Assembly (NCBI RefSeq): GCF_002531755.2
Contig: NZ_CP034998.1
Location: 2,604,001 to 2,668,000, forward strand
Direction: 5' to 3'
DNA: 64,000 nt
Origin: Rhizobium acidisoli
GTDB taxonomy: Bacteria; Pseudomonadota; Alphaproteobacteria; Rhizobiales; Rhizobiaceae
The number at the start of each line of letters is the position of its first letter. The first letter of the stretch is position 1. Both the position numbers and the translations under genes were made by a program. This document shows positions 1-8,148 of the stretch, piece by piece. The notes beneath the pieces are model-generated. The model did not search any database. It was not told the origin of the DNA and was given only the letters and a program-made list of their open reading frames with translations.

Positions 1-2
1 AA

Positions 3-989
3 GGCATCGGCTTCGACAGCCTGGCGCTAGTCGACCGCCCGCAGCCGGAACCGCGCCGGCACGAGGTGGTCGTGCGCGTCACGGCGACCGCGCTGAACTA
101 TCGCGACATCGAGATCGCCCGCGGCAGCTATCACACCGCCTTCCCGCACCCTCTCATCCCTCTTTCCGACGGTGTCGGCGAGGTGGTGGCGATCGGTGAG
201 GACGTGACGCGCTGGAAGATCGGCGACCGGGTCAGCGGCACTTTCTGGGAGCGCTGGGTCGCCGGCGGCTTCGACATGGCGGAAGCGCAATACCAGCGCG
301 GCGGACCGATCGACGGCTGGCTGGCCGAATATACCAGGATCGACGAGCAGGCGGCCGTGGCCGTTCCCCCGCATCTGACCGATGCCGAGGCAGCGACATT
401 GCCATGCGCGGGCGTCACCGCCTGGCATGCGCTCGTCACCGAGGGCGCACTGAAGGCAGGAGACACGGTGCTGGTGCAGGGCACCGGCGGCGTCTCGTTG
501 TTTGCCCTGCAATTTGCCGCAGCTTCGGGCGCCAGAGTCATCGTGACTTCGAGCACTGACGAGAAGATCGCCCGCGCGCGCACACTCGGCGCTGCCGATG
601 GCATCAACTACGTCAGCCATCCCGCGTGGGATCAAGAGGTGCTGAGGCTCACCGGCGGCAGCGGCGTCGACCATATTATCGAGGTCGGCGGTCCGGAGAG
701 TTTTGCCCGCTCGCTGCGCTCAGTCCGGCGCGGCGGCCAGATCGATGTCATCGGCTATCTCGGTGGTACGGCCGGTACGATCGACCCGCTCGATATCTTC
801 CGCCGCCAGGCCCGCGTCCGAGGCATCCCCGTCGGCTCACGCGCCTCCTTCGAGGCGATGAACCGGGCGATCGACGTCAACCGCCTCCGCCCGGTCATCG
901 ACCGGACCTTTCCCTGGACGGAAGTGGCGACCGCCATGCGCCATTTCGAACGGGGCGGCCGCTTCGGCAAGGTGGTGCTGCTGCACTGA
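3..989 (+). CDS. MDR-family NAD(P)-dependent alcohol dehydrogenase / quinone oxidoreductase-like, 5' truncated by window edge
   Basis: The reading frame is open from the first bases of the window, so the true start lies outside; 328 codons are visible. The N-terminal GroES-like fold is seen in the run around LNYRDIEIARG and the DGVGEVVAIG segment. The Rossmann motif VQGTGGVSLFALQFA follows the usual CAGVTAWHAL helix. The position that carries the catalytic zinc-binding cysteine in true zinc alcohol dehydrogenases reads Asn-Tyr-Arg here, so I infer a zinc-independent, quinone-oxidoreductase-like enzyme; the substrate is unknown. It converges on the aldo/keto reductase gene with a 15-bp gap. 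Confidence 0.85.
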   Translation, partial: GIGFDSLALVDRPQPEPRRHEVVVRVTATALNYRDIEIARGSYHTAFPHPLIPLSDGVGEVVAIGEDVTRWKIGDRVSGTFWERWVAGGFDMAEAQYQRGGPIDGWLAEYTRIDEQAAVAVPPHLTDAEAATLPCAGVTAWHALVTEGALKAGDTVLVQGTGGVSLFALQFAAASGARVIVTSSTDEKIARARTLGAADGINYVSHPAWDQEVLRLTGGSGVDHIIEVGGPESFARSLRSVRRGGQIDVIGYLGGTAGTIDPLDIFRRQARVRGIPVGSRASFEAMNRAIDVNRLRPVIDRTFPWTEVATAMRHFERGGRFGKVVLLH

Positions 990-1004
990 CGGCAGCGGGG
1001 CGGC

Positions 1005-2039
1005 TCAGACGATCGGCGGATTGAGCCGCGCGAAACCCTCTTGCCGCCGATAGGGGAAATAGGGATAGGGCGCTGTCACCGCGCTGACGGCGTCGAGCTT
1101 TTCGATTTGCTCCTTCGACAGGCTCCAGCCGACCGCGCCGAGGTTCTGCCTGAGCTGCTCCTCGTTGCGGGCACCGATGATGACGCTCGATACCGTCGGC
1201 CGCCCGAGCAGCCAGTTGATGGCGATCTGCGGCACCGTCTTGCCGGTTTCCGTTGCGATGGCATCCAGGACATCGACGATATCGAAGAGCTTCTCGTCGT
1301 CGACGGGCGGGCCATATTGCGCCGTCTCGTGCAGCCGGCTCTCCCTGGGCAGCGGCTGGCCGCGGCGGATCTTGCCGGTCAGCCGTCCCCAGGCGAGCGG
1401 GCTCCAGACCAGGGCGCCGACGCCCTGGTCGGCGCCGAGCGGCATCAGCTCCCATTCGTAATCGCGCCCCGCCAGCGAATAATAGACCTGATGGGCGACG
1501 TAACGCGGATAACCATGGCGCTCGGCGGCGGCGAGCGACTTCATCAACTCCCAGCCGGCAAAGTTGGACACACCGACATAGCGGATCTTGCCGGATGCCA
1601 CGAGCCCGTCGAGCGTCGACAGCACCTCGCCGACCGGCGTCGAGGCATCGAAGGCGTGCAGTTGCAGGAGGTCGATATAGTCGGTTCCGAGCCGGCTGAG
1701 CGCAGCCTCGGTGGCACGGATCAGCCGCGCCCGCGACGTTCCCCAGTCCTGCGGCCCCTCGCCGATCGGCAGCGCCGTCTTCGTCGAGATCAGCACGGCG
1801 TCGCGCCGGCCGCGGATCGCCTGGCCGAGCACCTCCTCGGAAGCGCCGGCCGAATAGACGTCGGCGGTGTCGAAGAGATTGACGCCGGCTTCGAGGCAGA
1901 TGTCGACGAGCCGCCGCGCCTCGTCCGCCTCGGTATTACCCCAGGCGCCAAACAGCGGGCCGCTGCCGCCAAATGTGCCGGCGCCAAAGCTCAACACCGG
2001 CACTCTGAGCCCGGATGCACCGACATTTCTGTAGTCCAT
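1005..2039 (-). CDS. aldo/keto reductase
   Basis: A 344-residue (beta/alpha)8 NADPH-dependent oxidoreductase. The catalytic tetrad is visible as Asp57 and Tyr62 (in NLFDTADVY), Lys87 (in ISTKTAL) and His128 (in DLLQLHAF). I chose the start at MDYRNVGASG because GGAG lies 8 bases upstream and the family alignment begins there; a longer frame reaches 2108 but would run through the promoter region. It is transcribed divergently from a LysR-type regulator across 92 bp, the classic arrangement of a LysR target. The physiological carbonyl substrate cannot be told from sequence. Confidence 0.9.
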   Translation of the reverse strand: MDYRNVGASGLRVPVLSFGAGTFGGSGPLFGAWGNTEADEARRLVDICLEAGVNLFDTADVYSAGASEEVLGQAIRGRRDAVLISTKTALPIGEGPQDWGTSRARLIRATEAALSRLGTDYIDLLQLHAFDASTPVGEVLSTLDGLVASGKIRYVGVSNFAGWELMKSLAAAERHGYPRYVAHQVYYSLAGRDYEWELMPLGADQGVGALVWSPLAWGRLTGKIRRGQPLPRESRLHETAQYGPPVDDEKLFDIVDVLDAIATETGKTVPQIAINWLLGRPTVSSVIIGARNEEQLRQNLGAVGWSLSKEQIEKLDAVSAVTAPYPYFPYRRQEGFARLNPPIV

Positions 2040-2094
2040 GGATCTGTCTCCTTCGTTTCCGCTAAGATAGACCTCGACCGCGCGGTGATATAGA

Positions 2095-2108
2095 TTGCCT
2101 GCCAGCAA
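2095..2108. promoter_or_regulatory. candidate LysR operator between divergent AKR and LysR genes
   Basis: The sequence TTGC-N6-GCAA is a dyad that contains the T-N11-A arrangement typical of LysR-type regulator sites. It sits in the 92-bp divergent intergenic region, 24 bp ahead of the LysR start codon. Binding is inferred from position and symmetry only. Confidence 0.4.
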
Positions 2109-2131
2109 ATCATCTGTGACTTAAATTCATC

Positions 2132-3034
2132 ATGAGCCGTCAGGACATCAACCGCTCCGGCGAAATGGAGGTCTTCGTCAGCGTCGTCGAGCGCGGCGGC
2201 TTTACCGCGGCCGCCCTCGCCCGGCGTATGACGCCGTCGGCCGTCAGCAAGCTCGTCGCTAGGCTGGAGCAACGCCTCGGCGCCCGCCTTGTCAATCGAT
2301 CGACGCGAAAACTGCAGCTGACGCCGGAGGGTTGCGCCTTCTACGAGCGCAGCATCGCCATCCTGGCCGATATTGCCGAGGCGGAGCGCCAGGCCTCATC
2401 AGGCGAACAGGCTTCGGGCCGCATCCGTATCAACACCAGCGGCTCTTTCGGCAATCATGTGCTGGCGCCGCTGATGCCGGCCTTCATGGCGCTTCATCCC
2501 GCCGTGACCCTGGATATCTCCCATACCGACAGGATCGTCGACCTGATGGAGGAGCGCGCCGATGTCGCGATCCGCGCCGGCCCCTTGAAGAATTCCAGCC
2601 TGATCGCCCGCAAGCTCGGCGCCACCGGCAAGATCATCGTCGCCTCGCCGGATTATCTCAGGCGTCACGGCGAGCCGCGCACGGTCGCCGATCTCCGCCG
2701 CCATTGCCGCATCGGCTTTTCCTATGCCCGCGCCGTCGAGGGCTGGCCGCTACGCGAGGACGGCGAAACGGTGACGGTTCCGATCACCCCAGGCGTCCAG
2801 GTGGGAGACGGCGAAGCCATGCGCCACCTCGCCTTATCAGGCACCGGCCTCGCCCGCCTTGCCGCCTTCACCGTGCGCGCCGACGTCGATGCCGGACGCT
2901 TGATGCCGGTGCTCGATGAGGCCAATCCCGGCGATCTCGAAGAATTCTACGCCCTCTACATGGGCCAGGGCGGCCCGCTGCCGGCGCGCGTGCGCGCCCT
3001 GCTCGATTTTCTCGCCAGCCATGTGCGCCTCTGA
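2132..3034 (+). CDS. LysR-family transcriptional regulator
   Basis: A 300-residue regulator with the N-terminal winged helix-turn-helix (residues about 8-65; note GGFTAAALARRMTPSAVSKLV and RLGARLVNRSTRKLQLTPEG) and a C-terminal periplasmic-binding-protein-like effector domain starting near residue 90. It resembles the CrgA/YafC-type subgroup whose members often control neighbouring oxidoreductases. It is divergent from the aldo/keto reductase at 1005-2039 and probably regulates it and itself. The inducer is unknown. Confidence 0.9.
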   Translation: MSRQDINRSGEMEVFVSVVERGGFTAAALARRMTPSAVSKLVARLEQRLGARLVNRSTRKLQLTPEGCAFYERSIAILADIAEAERQASSGEQASGRIRINTSGSFGNHVLAPLMPAFMALHPAVTLDISHTDRIVDLMEERADVAIRAGPLKNSSLIARKLGATGKIIVASPDYLRRHGEPRTVADLRRHCRIGFSYARAVEGWPLREDGETVTVPITPGVQVGDGEAMRHLALSGTGLARLAAFTVRADVDAGRLMPVLDEANPGDLEEFYALYMGQGGPLPARVRALLDFLASHVRL

Positions 3035-3278
3035 TAAATTCCGCCCAAACCGTTTGGCGACTTGACGCGATGACATGGAAAAACAATCGCTTGAAGCGGC
3101 CAGATGTATCAGTTTGGCATCCGCGAGCGGCGAGACGCCAGATTTCGCAATTGACCGCGCGCCTCGCACCCACCTATACCGGACCCGCGCCAGCCGGTCC
3201 TTGCAGCCGGCCTCTCTTCGTCATGCCGGAGCCTCCTCCCATCTTCAGCCTCAGGGCTTGGCACCGGCCGGGAAAGAT

Positions 3279-4382
3279 ATGGGGATCATGCCTTTCAGCG
3301 ACGCACGCCGCCTGCTGCGCGATGCCGGCCTGCCGAAATGGGCGCTGCTGCTGGCGCTCTCCACCGCTCTCGTCGTCTTCCTCGAACTCTTCGCCCTGCC
3401 CGCCTCGCTGCTGATCGGACCGATGGCCGCGGCCATCCTGCTGGCGCTGACGGTCGGCAAGGGAAAGCTTCGCATTCCGGTTTGGCCGCTGCAATTCGGC
3501 CAGGTCCTCGTCGGCCTGATGATGGCACGCACCATCACTCCTGACATTCTCGGCACCATGGCGAAGGACGCGCCGCTTTTCCTGCTGTTCATCTTCTCGG
3601 TCATCGCCATTGCCACCGGCCTTGGCTGGCTCTTGACGCGCTGGCAGGTGCTGCCGGGAACGACCGCCGTCTGGGGTTCTTCGCCGGGCGGGGCGTCGGC
3701 CATGGTCATCATGTCTGAGGCCTATGGCGCCGATGCCCGCCTCGTCGCCTTCATGCAATATCTGCGCGTCGTCTTCGTTGCCGTCGGCGCCTCGGTGATC
3801 TCACGGCTGTGGGTGGCCGCCGACGGGGCCGAACCGCCGCCGCTTATCCTCTTTCCCGAGGTCGACTGGCCGGCCTTTGCGGCGACGATCGCCTTTGCGG
3901 GCTTGTGCGCCTATGGCGTCCGGCGCCTGCGTATCCAGGGTGGCACGATCATCGTGCCGCTCTTCCTCGGCGCCTTCCTGCAAGGCGTCGGCCTCCTGAA
4001 GATCGAGCTGCCGATGTGGCTGCTCGCCATCGCCTATGCGCTCGTCGGCTGGAGCATCGGCCTGCGTTTCACCCGCTCGATCCTTGAACACGTGGCGCGC
4101 GCCCTGCCGCGGGTGTCGGCCTGCATCGTGCTGCTGATGGCGCTCTGCGGCTGCATGGCGGCGGCCCTCCATATCTTCGCCGGCATCGATCCGCTGACGG
4201 CCTATCTCGCCACCAGCCCCGGCGGCGCCGATTCCGTCGCCATCATCGCCGCCTCCAGCGATGTCGACGTGCCTTTCGTCATGGCGATGCAGACCGGCCG
4301 CTTCCTCGTCATTCTACTGATCGGCCCGACGCTCGCCCGCTTCATCGCCCGCCGCTCCGGCCTTGCGGAAAATCCCGTATAA
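3279..4382 (+). CDS. AbrB-family (YbgN/AmoR-like) integral membrane protein
   Basis: A hydrophobic protein of 367 residues made of two homologous halves. Each half has several membrane helices and ends in a similar SSPGGASAMV / TSPGGADSVA motif, the signature of the AbrB duplication family (pfam AbrB, unrelated to the Bacillus DNA-binding AbrB). The function of the family is poorly defined. The open frame extends upstream to 3075, but that extension is Arg/Ser-rich and non-membrane-like, so I start at ATG 3279; ATG 3288 is an equally possible start. The 3' end overlaps the convergent AraC gene by 41 bp. Confidence 0.75.
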   Translation: MGIMPFSDARRLLRDAGLPKWALLLALSTALVVFLELFALPASLLIGPMAAAILLALTVGKGKLRIPVWPLQFGQVLVGLMMARTITPDILGTMAKDAPLFLLFIFSVIAIATGLGWLLTRWQVLPGTTAVWGSSPGGASAMVIMSEAYGADARLVAFMQYLRVVFVAVGASVISRLWVAADGAEPPPLILFPEVDWPAFAATIAFAGLCAYGVRRLRIQGGTIIVPLFLGAFLQGVGLLKIELPMWLLAIAYALVGWSIGLRFTRSILEHVARALPRVSACIVLLMALCGCMAAALHIFAGIDPLTAYLATSPGGADSVAIIAASSDVDVPFVMAMQTGRFLVILLIGPTLARFIARRSGLAENPV

Positions 4383-5253
4383 AGCGCGGGGCGGAATTGT
4401 GGGCGAGCGTTGCCCACTGGCCAGGCGTCATGCCATAGGCCTTCTTGAAATGCCGGTTGAGATGGCTCTGGTCGGCAAAGCCGGTCGCCGCGGCCGCGTC
4501 GGAAATCCCCTCTCCTGCACCGATCATGGCGCGGGCCTGCTGCAGCCGCCGCATCAGCAAATAGCGGTGCGGGCTGGTGGCAAAGGCCGCACGGAAATGC
4601 CGCGACAGCGCGAAACGGTCAAGCCCGGTCACCGCTTCCAGCTCGCCTGAGCGTACCGTTCGCGACGCATGCGCCTCGAGATAATCCCGCGCCGCCCGCG
4701 CCTGCCGCCAGGCGACGCCGCCGAGCGGCCGGCGTGGCATCAGCGCATGCTTGGACAGCCCATCCGTCACCCGCAAGACGAAGTCGTCGACGAAAAGCTC
4801 GTCCAACTCGCGGTCGAGTTCGCCGAGCGCGGCAAGCAGCACGCCGGCGAGCGTTGGATCGCCGATAACAGGTTCTCTGACGAAGGGAAGGCCGACGCCA
4901 TCGGCCTCCAGGCATTCGAGCAGCAGCGATGGTTCCAGGTAAAGCATGCGATAGTGCAGCCCGTCTTCGGTCCCCGCCCCGCCGTCATGCTCCTCATCGG
5001 GATGCAGCACGATCACCTGGCCCGGCAGGCTGAAGCGTCGCTCGCCGCGATAGCCGAAAGTCTGCACGCCCTTCAGCGTCACGCCGAGCGCATAGGTGTC
5101 GTGTCGATGCGGCTCGAAGGCATTGCCGGAAAACTGCGCCTCGATGCGCTCGATACCGGGAAAGGCCGGGGCCGCCAGGATGGCGTTGCCGGATGGTCCC
5201 GCGCACAAACGTTCAAGACCTTCGAAGGCCTGCGGATGTAGATCCTGGCTCAA
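4342..5253 (-). CDS. AraC-family transcriptional regulator
   Basis: The N-terminal half is an AraC-type cupin sensor (EPHRHDTYALGV, then LPGQVIVLHPDEEHDG). The C-terminal half carries two helix-turn-helix units (SGELEAVTGLDRFALSRHF and ISDAAAATGFADQSHLNRHF) ending with the usual YGMTPGQW. The start is uncertain. The longest frame begins at 5406 but would overlap the divergent DUF2000 gene by 113 bp. I prefer TTG at 5253, which has GGAG about 11 bases upstream and gives 303 residues. The neighbouring divergent DUF2000 gene is its likely target. The C-terminus overlaps the convergent AbrB-family gene by 41 bp. Confidence 0.75.
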   Translation of the reverse strand: MSQDLHPQAFEGLERLCAGPSGNAILAAPAFPGIERIEAQFSGNAFEPHRHDTYALGVTLKGVQTFGYRGERRFSLPGQVIVLHPDEEHDGGAGTEDGLHYRMLYLEPSLLLECLEADGVGLPFVREPVIGDPTLAGVLLAALGELDRELDELFVDDFVLRVTDGLSKHALMPRRPLGGVAWRQARAARDYLEAHASRTVRSGELEAVTGLDRFALSRHFRAAFATSPHRYLLMRRLQQARAMIGAGEGISDAAAATGFADQSHLNRHFKKAYGMTPGQWATLAHNSAPRFIRDFPQGRSGGR

Positions 5254-5293
5254 CGCGCCCGATACTCCATAACCCGAGGTGAAAGACTGTCCG

Positions 5294-5701
5294 ATGTTTG
5301 ATACCAAAATTGCCGTCGTCCTGCGAAACAATCTTGCAGGCTGGCAGAAGCTGAACGTTACCGCTTTCCTGATGACCGGCATCGCCGGCGGCCATCCCGA
5401 AATCATCGGCGAGCCCTACAAGGACCGCGCCGGCAATCTCTATAATCCGCTGTCGATCCAGCCGATCATCGTGCTCTCCGCCGACGAGGCGACGATGTCA
5501 GCCATCCATCGCCGCGCGCTGGACCGTGAGGTCACCGCTTCTCTTTTCATCGAGGAGATGTTTGCGACTGGCCATGACGCCGCCAACCGCGCCGTCTTCG
5601 CAGAATTCACTCCCGACGATGCCAAGGTGGTCGGCATCGCAGTACGGGCCGAAAAGAAGATCGTCGACAAGATCACCAAGGGTGCGGCGATGCAGCAATA
5701 A
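5294..5701 (+). CDS. DUF2000 family protein
   Basis: A 135-residue soluble protein starting MFDTKIAVVLRNNLAGWQKLN, which matches the DUF2000 family (a PTH2-like fold). Members usually sit next to a transcription regulator, as here, where an AraC gene is divergent. No enzymatic function is established. Start at ATG 5294, where the family alignment begins, with a purine-rich GGTGAAAGA upstream. The gene ends 5 bp before a bidirectional hairpin shared with the convergent lipoprotein gene. Confidence 0.8.
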   Translation: MFDTKIAVVLRNNLAGWQKLNVTAFLMTGIAGGHPEIIGEPYKDRAGNLYNPLSIQPIIVLSADEATMSAIHRRALDREVTASLFIEEMFATGHDAANRAVFAEFTPDDAKVVGIAVRAEKKIVDKITKGAAMQQ

Positions 5702-5727
5702 CAAAACGGCCGGGCATAACCCGGCCG
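5701..5727 (-). terminator. rho-independent terminator of the OmpA-like lipoprotein gene, probably bidirectional
   Basis: An 8-bp perfect GC stem (5707-5714 pairing with 5720-5727), a 5-base loop, and a TTTTG run on the minus strand. It lies in the 49-bp gap between two convergent genes. Confidence 0.75.
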
Positions 5728-5750
5728 CTTAAAAGATGGGAAAATCCGGC

Positions 5751-6416
5751 TCAGCCCTGCGTGATCGGCGCGATCTGGATCTCGACGCGGCGGTTCTGGG
5801 CGCGGCCAGCCTCGCTGGCGTTGGAGGCGACCGGTTGCGACGGGCCGAAGCCGACGGCCGAGACGCGGCGCTGGTCGATGCCCTGGCCGCCGAGATAATC
5901 GGCGACCGAAAGCGCGCGGCGCTGCGACAGGTCCTGATTGTGCTGCAGGCTACCGGTCGAATCCGTATGGCCGTTGACGTCGATCAGCGTGCGATTGAAC
6001 TTGCGCAGCACGATCGCCACCGAATTCAGCGTCGGATAGAAGCCCGGCTTTACCGCATCCTGGTCGACGTCGAAAGTAATGTTCGACGGCATGTTGAGGA
6101 TGATGTTGTCGCCGTTGCGGGTCACCGAAATGCCGGTGCCTTCGAGCTGGGCGCGAAGCTCGGATTCCTGCTGATCCATGTAATTGCCGATCGCCCCGCC
6201 GGCGAGCGCGCCGACGCCGGCGCCGATCAGCGCTGCGTTGCGCTTGCCGTGGCCGCCGCCGCCGACAGCCACGCCGACGAGAGCACCGCCAAGCGCACCA
6301 AGCGCCGCGCCGCCCGCCGTATTGGAAACCTTCTGTTCACCGGTATAGGGATCGGTCGTCGTGCAGGCGGTGAGATAACTTGCTGCGACAGCCAAAAGTA
6401 CGAATTTCTTGATCAT
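5751..6416 (-). CDS. OmpA-family outer-membrane lipoprotein with glycine-zipper (YiaD-like)
   Basis: A 221-residue lipoprotein. MIKKFVLLAVAASYLTAC gives a lipobox with acylated Cys18. Residues about 38-85 form a Gly/Ala zipper (AAGGAALGALGGALVG) that may insert in the membrane. The C-terminal about 110 residues are an OmpA peptidoglycan-binding domain (DVNGHTDSTG, LSQRRALSVADYL, NRRVEIQI). This architecture anchors the outer membrane to peptidoglycan. I start at the ATG that opens the signal peptide; the frame extends to 6611 but without signal-like sequence. Confidence 0.9.
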   Translation of the reverse strand: MIKKFVLLAVAASYLTACTTTDPYTGEQKVSNTAGGAALGALGGALVGVAVGGGGHGKRNAALIGAGVGALAGGAIGNYMDQQESELRAQLEGTGISVTRNGDNIILNMPSNITFDVDQDAVKPGFYPTLNSVAIVLRKFNRTLIDVNGHTDSTGSLQHNQDLSQRRALSVADYLGGQGIDQRRVSAVGFGPSQPVASNASEAGRAQNRRVEIQIAPITQG

Positions 6417-6872
6417 GGACAGGATGGTCTCCGTTCGAAGCTGATGCGAGCAAATGGCAAGGATTGCGGCAAGAAAATGAAGATGCTCTCGTGATAGGGG
6501 AATTTCAGGCGCCGAAATAGGCGCCATGTTGCGGGATTGCGCTGATATCACCAGTTTTCGCGAAGTGGCAGAGCTTGCGGCTAGCTTCGCCACTGACATC
6601 TCCACAGGCATCTTTGGGAGCGCCCACTTTCTCCTCCCTCATTCCTGTGCTCGTCACAGGAATCCAGCCACCGCGCTTCTGCGCGGTGAATAGCTCGATA
6701 CGACAATAGAAAAGTCTCTCGCGCCCAAAGACTTGGGCGCACTGGATTCCTGTGACAAGCACAGGAATGAGGGAGAGTGGGATAGCACCGCCCCAAAATC
6801 GACCGCCGATATCTCGGGAGATCAATAATGGGATAGGCAGTGCAACGCCGCTCTCAGCATACAATCGCACCT
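6417..6872. other. intergenic region between lipoprotein and flagellin genes
   Basis: This 456-bp stretch holds the lipoprotein promoter region near 6417-6520 and a RIME-like palindromic element (6631-6776). I see no convincing gene; open frames here are short and overlap the repeat. Confidence 0.6.
6631..6776. repeat. RIME-like mosaic palindromic repeat, copy A
   Basis: About 146 bp bounded by inverted ends (CTCCCTCATTCCTGTG and CACAGGAATGAGGGAG). Inside are further inverted repeats: ATTCCTGTG/CACAGGAAT near each end, CCGCGC-TTCT-GCGCGG (6671-6686) and GCGCCCAAAGACTTGGGCGC (6721-6740). A second copy with the same layout is at 32713-32854 and a minimal derivative at 38084-38125. The layout resembles the rhizobial intergenic mosaic elements described in Rhizobium and Sinorhizobium. 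Confidence 0.85.
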
Positions 6873-7871
6873 TTAGAAATTCTGGAACAACTGCCTGACC
6901 GTATCATACGTGGCATTGGCGATGTTCAACGATTGCAGGCCGAGCTGCTGCTGTGTCTGCAGCGCCTTGAGCTTGCTCGACTCTTCCTCCATGTCGGCAT
7001 CGACGAGCCGGCCGATTCCGGCGGTGTTATTGTCGTGCAGTTTCGAGGCGAAATCGTTCTGCAGGTTGATGCGTTTCTCCAGCGCGCCAAAGGCCGAACC
7101 GACCGTCGTCAGCTGCGTCAGCGCGGCATCGACGACACTGATCATTTCGCCGATCTGTCCCTTCGTCGTGGCGTCCGAAAGCGAGATCACCACCTGCCCG
7201 GTGGTGGTGCCGTTCTTGCTTTCCATCAGCACATAATTCTGCGAGGCGCCGAGCTCGGTGGCGAAATAGGCCGATGTCAGCACGCCGTATTCGCCAGAGC
7301 CGGTGGCGCGGTCGTCGATCAAATAGCGCGCGTCCTTGGAGCTCGTCGCTCCCACCGGCGTGTTGTCGATGTGATAGCTCAGCATGCCGACCGAGACCGT
7401 GCCGTCCGCATTGCGGATAAAGGAGGCCGGGATCTGGCGCGGCTGCGTCGGCGTCGCGTCATTGTTGAGGATCACCCAATTGTCGCTGTTGAAGGTCGCC
7501 GATTCCGAAACGCTGCGCAGCTGCTCCTGCAACTGTTTGATCTCTTCGTTGACCTTGTTCTTGTCGATTCCGTCTTCGGTCGCGGCAACCAGCTTGGCCT
7601 TGATCTCGGAGACGACGTCGATGACGTTCTCGACGCCGGTATAGGCTGTGCCCATCGTCGCCGCCGCCATGCCGAGCGCATCCTGGATCGCCGAAACCGC
7701 CTTGTTGTCGGTGCGCGCGGTGGTGGCGACCGACCAATAGACGCCGTTGTCGGCGGCTTTTGCGACACGCATGCCGGTGGTGATGTGGTTTTGGGTGACC
7801 GTCATATTCCGGTTGATATCGCGCAGCACATGAAGCGCCGCGTCCACGGAGACGCGCTGATAAATACTCAC
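6873..7871 (-). CDS. flagellin
   Basis: A 332-residue flagellin of the short rhizobial type. The N-terminal coiled-coil D0/D1 region is seen in LRDINRNMTVTQNHITTGMR and AADNGVYWSVATTART, and the C-terminal D1/D0 region in LGLQSLNIANATYDTVRQLF. The middle domain is short and variable. I place the start at GTG 7871 (VSIYQRVSVDAALHVL), with GGAG 10 bases upstream; the longer frame to 7940 adds a non-flagellin hydrophobic run. It stands alone, with no other flagellar gene in the window, so it is probably a secondary flagellin outside the main fla cluster. The upstream region is packed with palindromes. Confidence 0.9.
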   Translation of the reverse strand: MSIYQRVSVDAALHVLRDINRNMTVTQNHITTGMRVAKAADNGVYWSVATTARTDNKAVSAIQDALGMAAATMGTAYTGVENVIDVVSEIKAKLVAATEDGIDKNKVNEEIKQLQEQLRSVSESATFNSDNWVILNNDATPTQPRQIPASFIRNADGTVSVGMLSYHIDNTPVGATSSKDARYLIDDRATGSGEYGVLTSAYFATELGASQNYVLMESKNGTTTGQVVISLSDATTKGQIGEMISVVDAALTQLTTVGSAFGALEKRINLQNDFASKLHDNNTAGIGRLVDADMEEESSKLKALQTQQQLGLQSLNIANATYDTVRQLFQNF

Positions 7872-7934
7872 GGGAACTAAACTCCAAAACGCAAACAGAA
7901 CGCAAACTGCACAAGAAATGAACCGTTGCCGCGC

Positions 7935-8047
7935 GGACATTCATGTCCGGGGTCGCTGGAGACTCCAGCGCGTTGCAGCCTTCAAGAAACGAAGAAGACC
8001 AGCCGGTTGCTGGTCACGATCATTGCCGTTTATGCTTAACAAACGGC
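7935..8047 (-). promoter_or_regulatory. four consecutive palindromes upstream of flagellin (candidate structured leader / operators)
   Basis: Four perfect inverted repeats follow each other: GGACAT-TC-ATGTCC (7935-7948), CGCTGGAG-A-CTCCAGCG (7954-7970), GACCAGC-N5-GCTGGTC (7997-8015) and GCCGTTT-N9-AAACGGC (8025-8047). They lie 64-176 bp upstream of the start codon. They could form mRNA hairpins or be DNA operators. In other alphaproteobacteria FlbT acts on flagellin 5' UTRs, but no link is shown here. Confidence 0.55.
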
Positions 8048-8094
8048 TAAACTTCAGAAGTAATTTATCTTATTTCGCAAGGTTTCATACACCA

Positions 8095-8127
8095 TAAGAA
8101 ACGCCGCCGAATGGCGATCCGGCGGCG
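8095..8127 (-). terminator. terminator of the RND efflux operon
   Basis: An 8-bp perfect stem (CGCCGCCG at 8102-8109 with CGGCGGCG at 8120-8127) and a 10-base loop, followed on the minus strand by a T-rich run TTTCTTAT. It begins 21 bp after the permease stop codon. Confidence 0.65.
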
Positions 8128-8148
8128 TGGTCAATTCGGATAAAAAGT

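Noticed and set aside
4342..4382. Gene fusion or frameshift where the AbrB-family and AraC genes overlap
   Set aside because: Both frames are intact with normal C-termini; it is a plain 41-bp convergent overlap.
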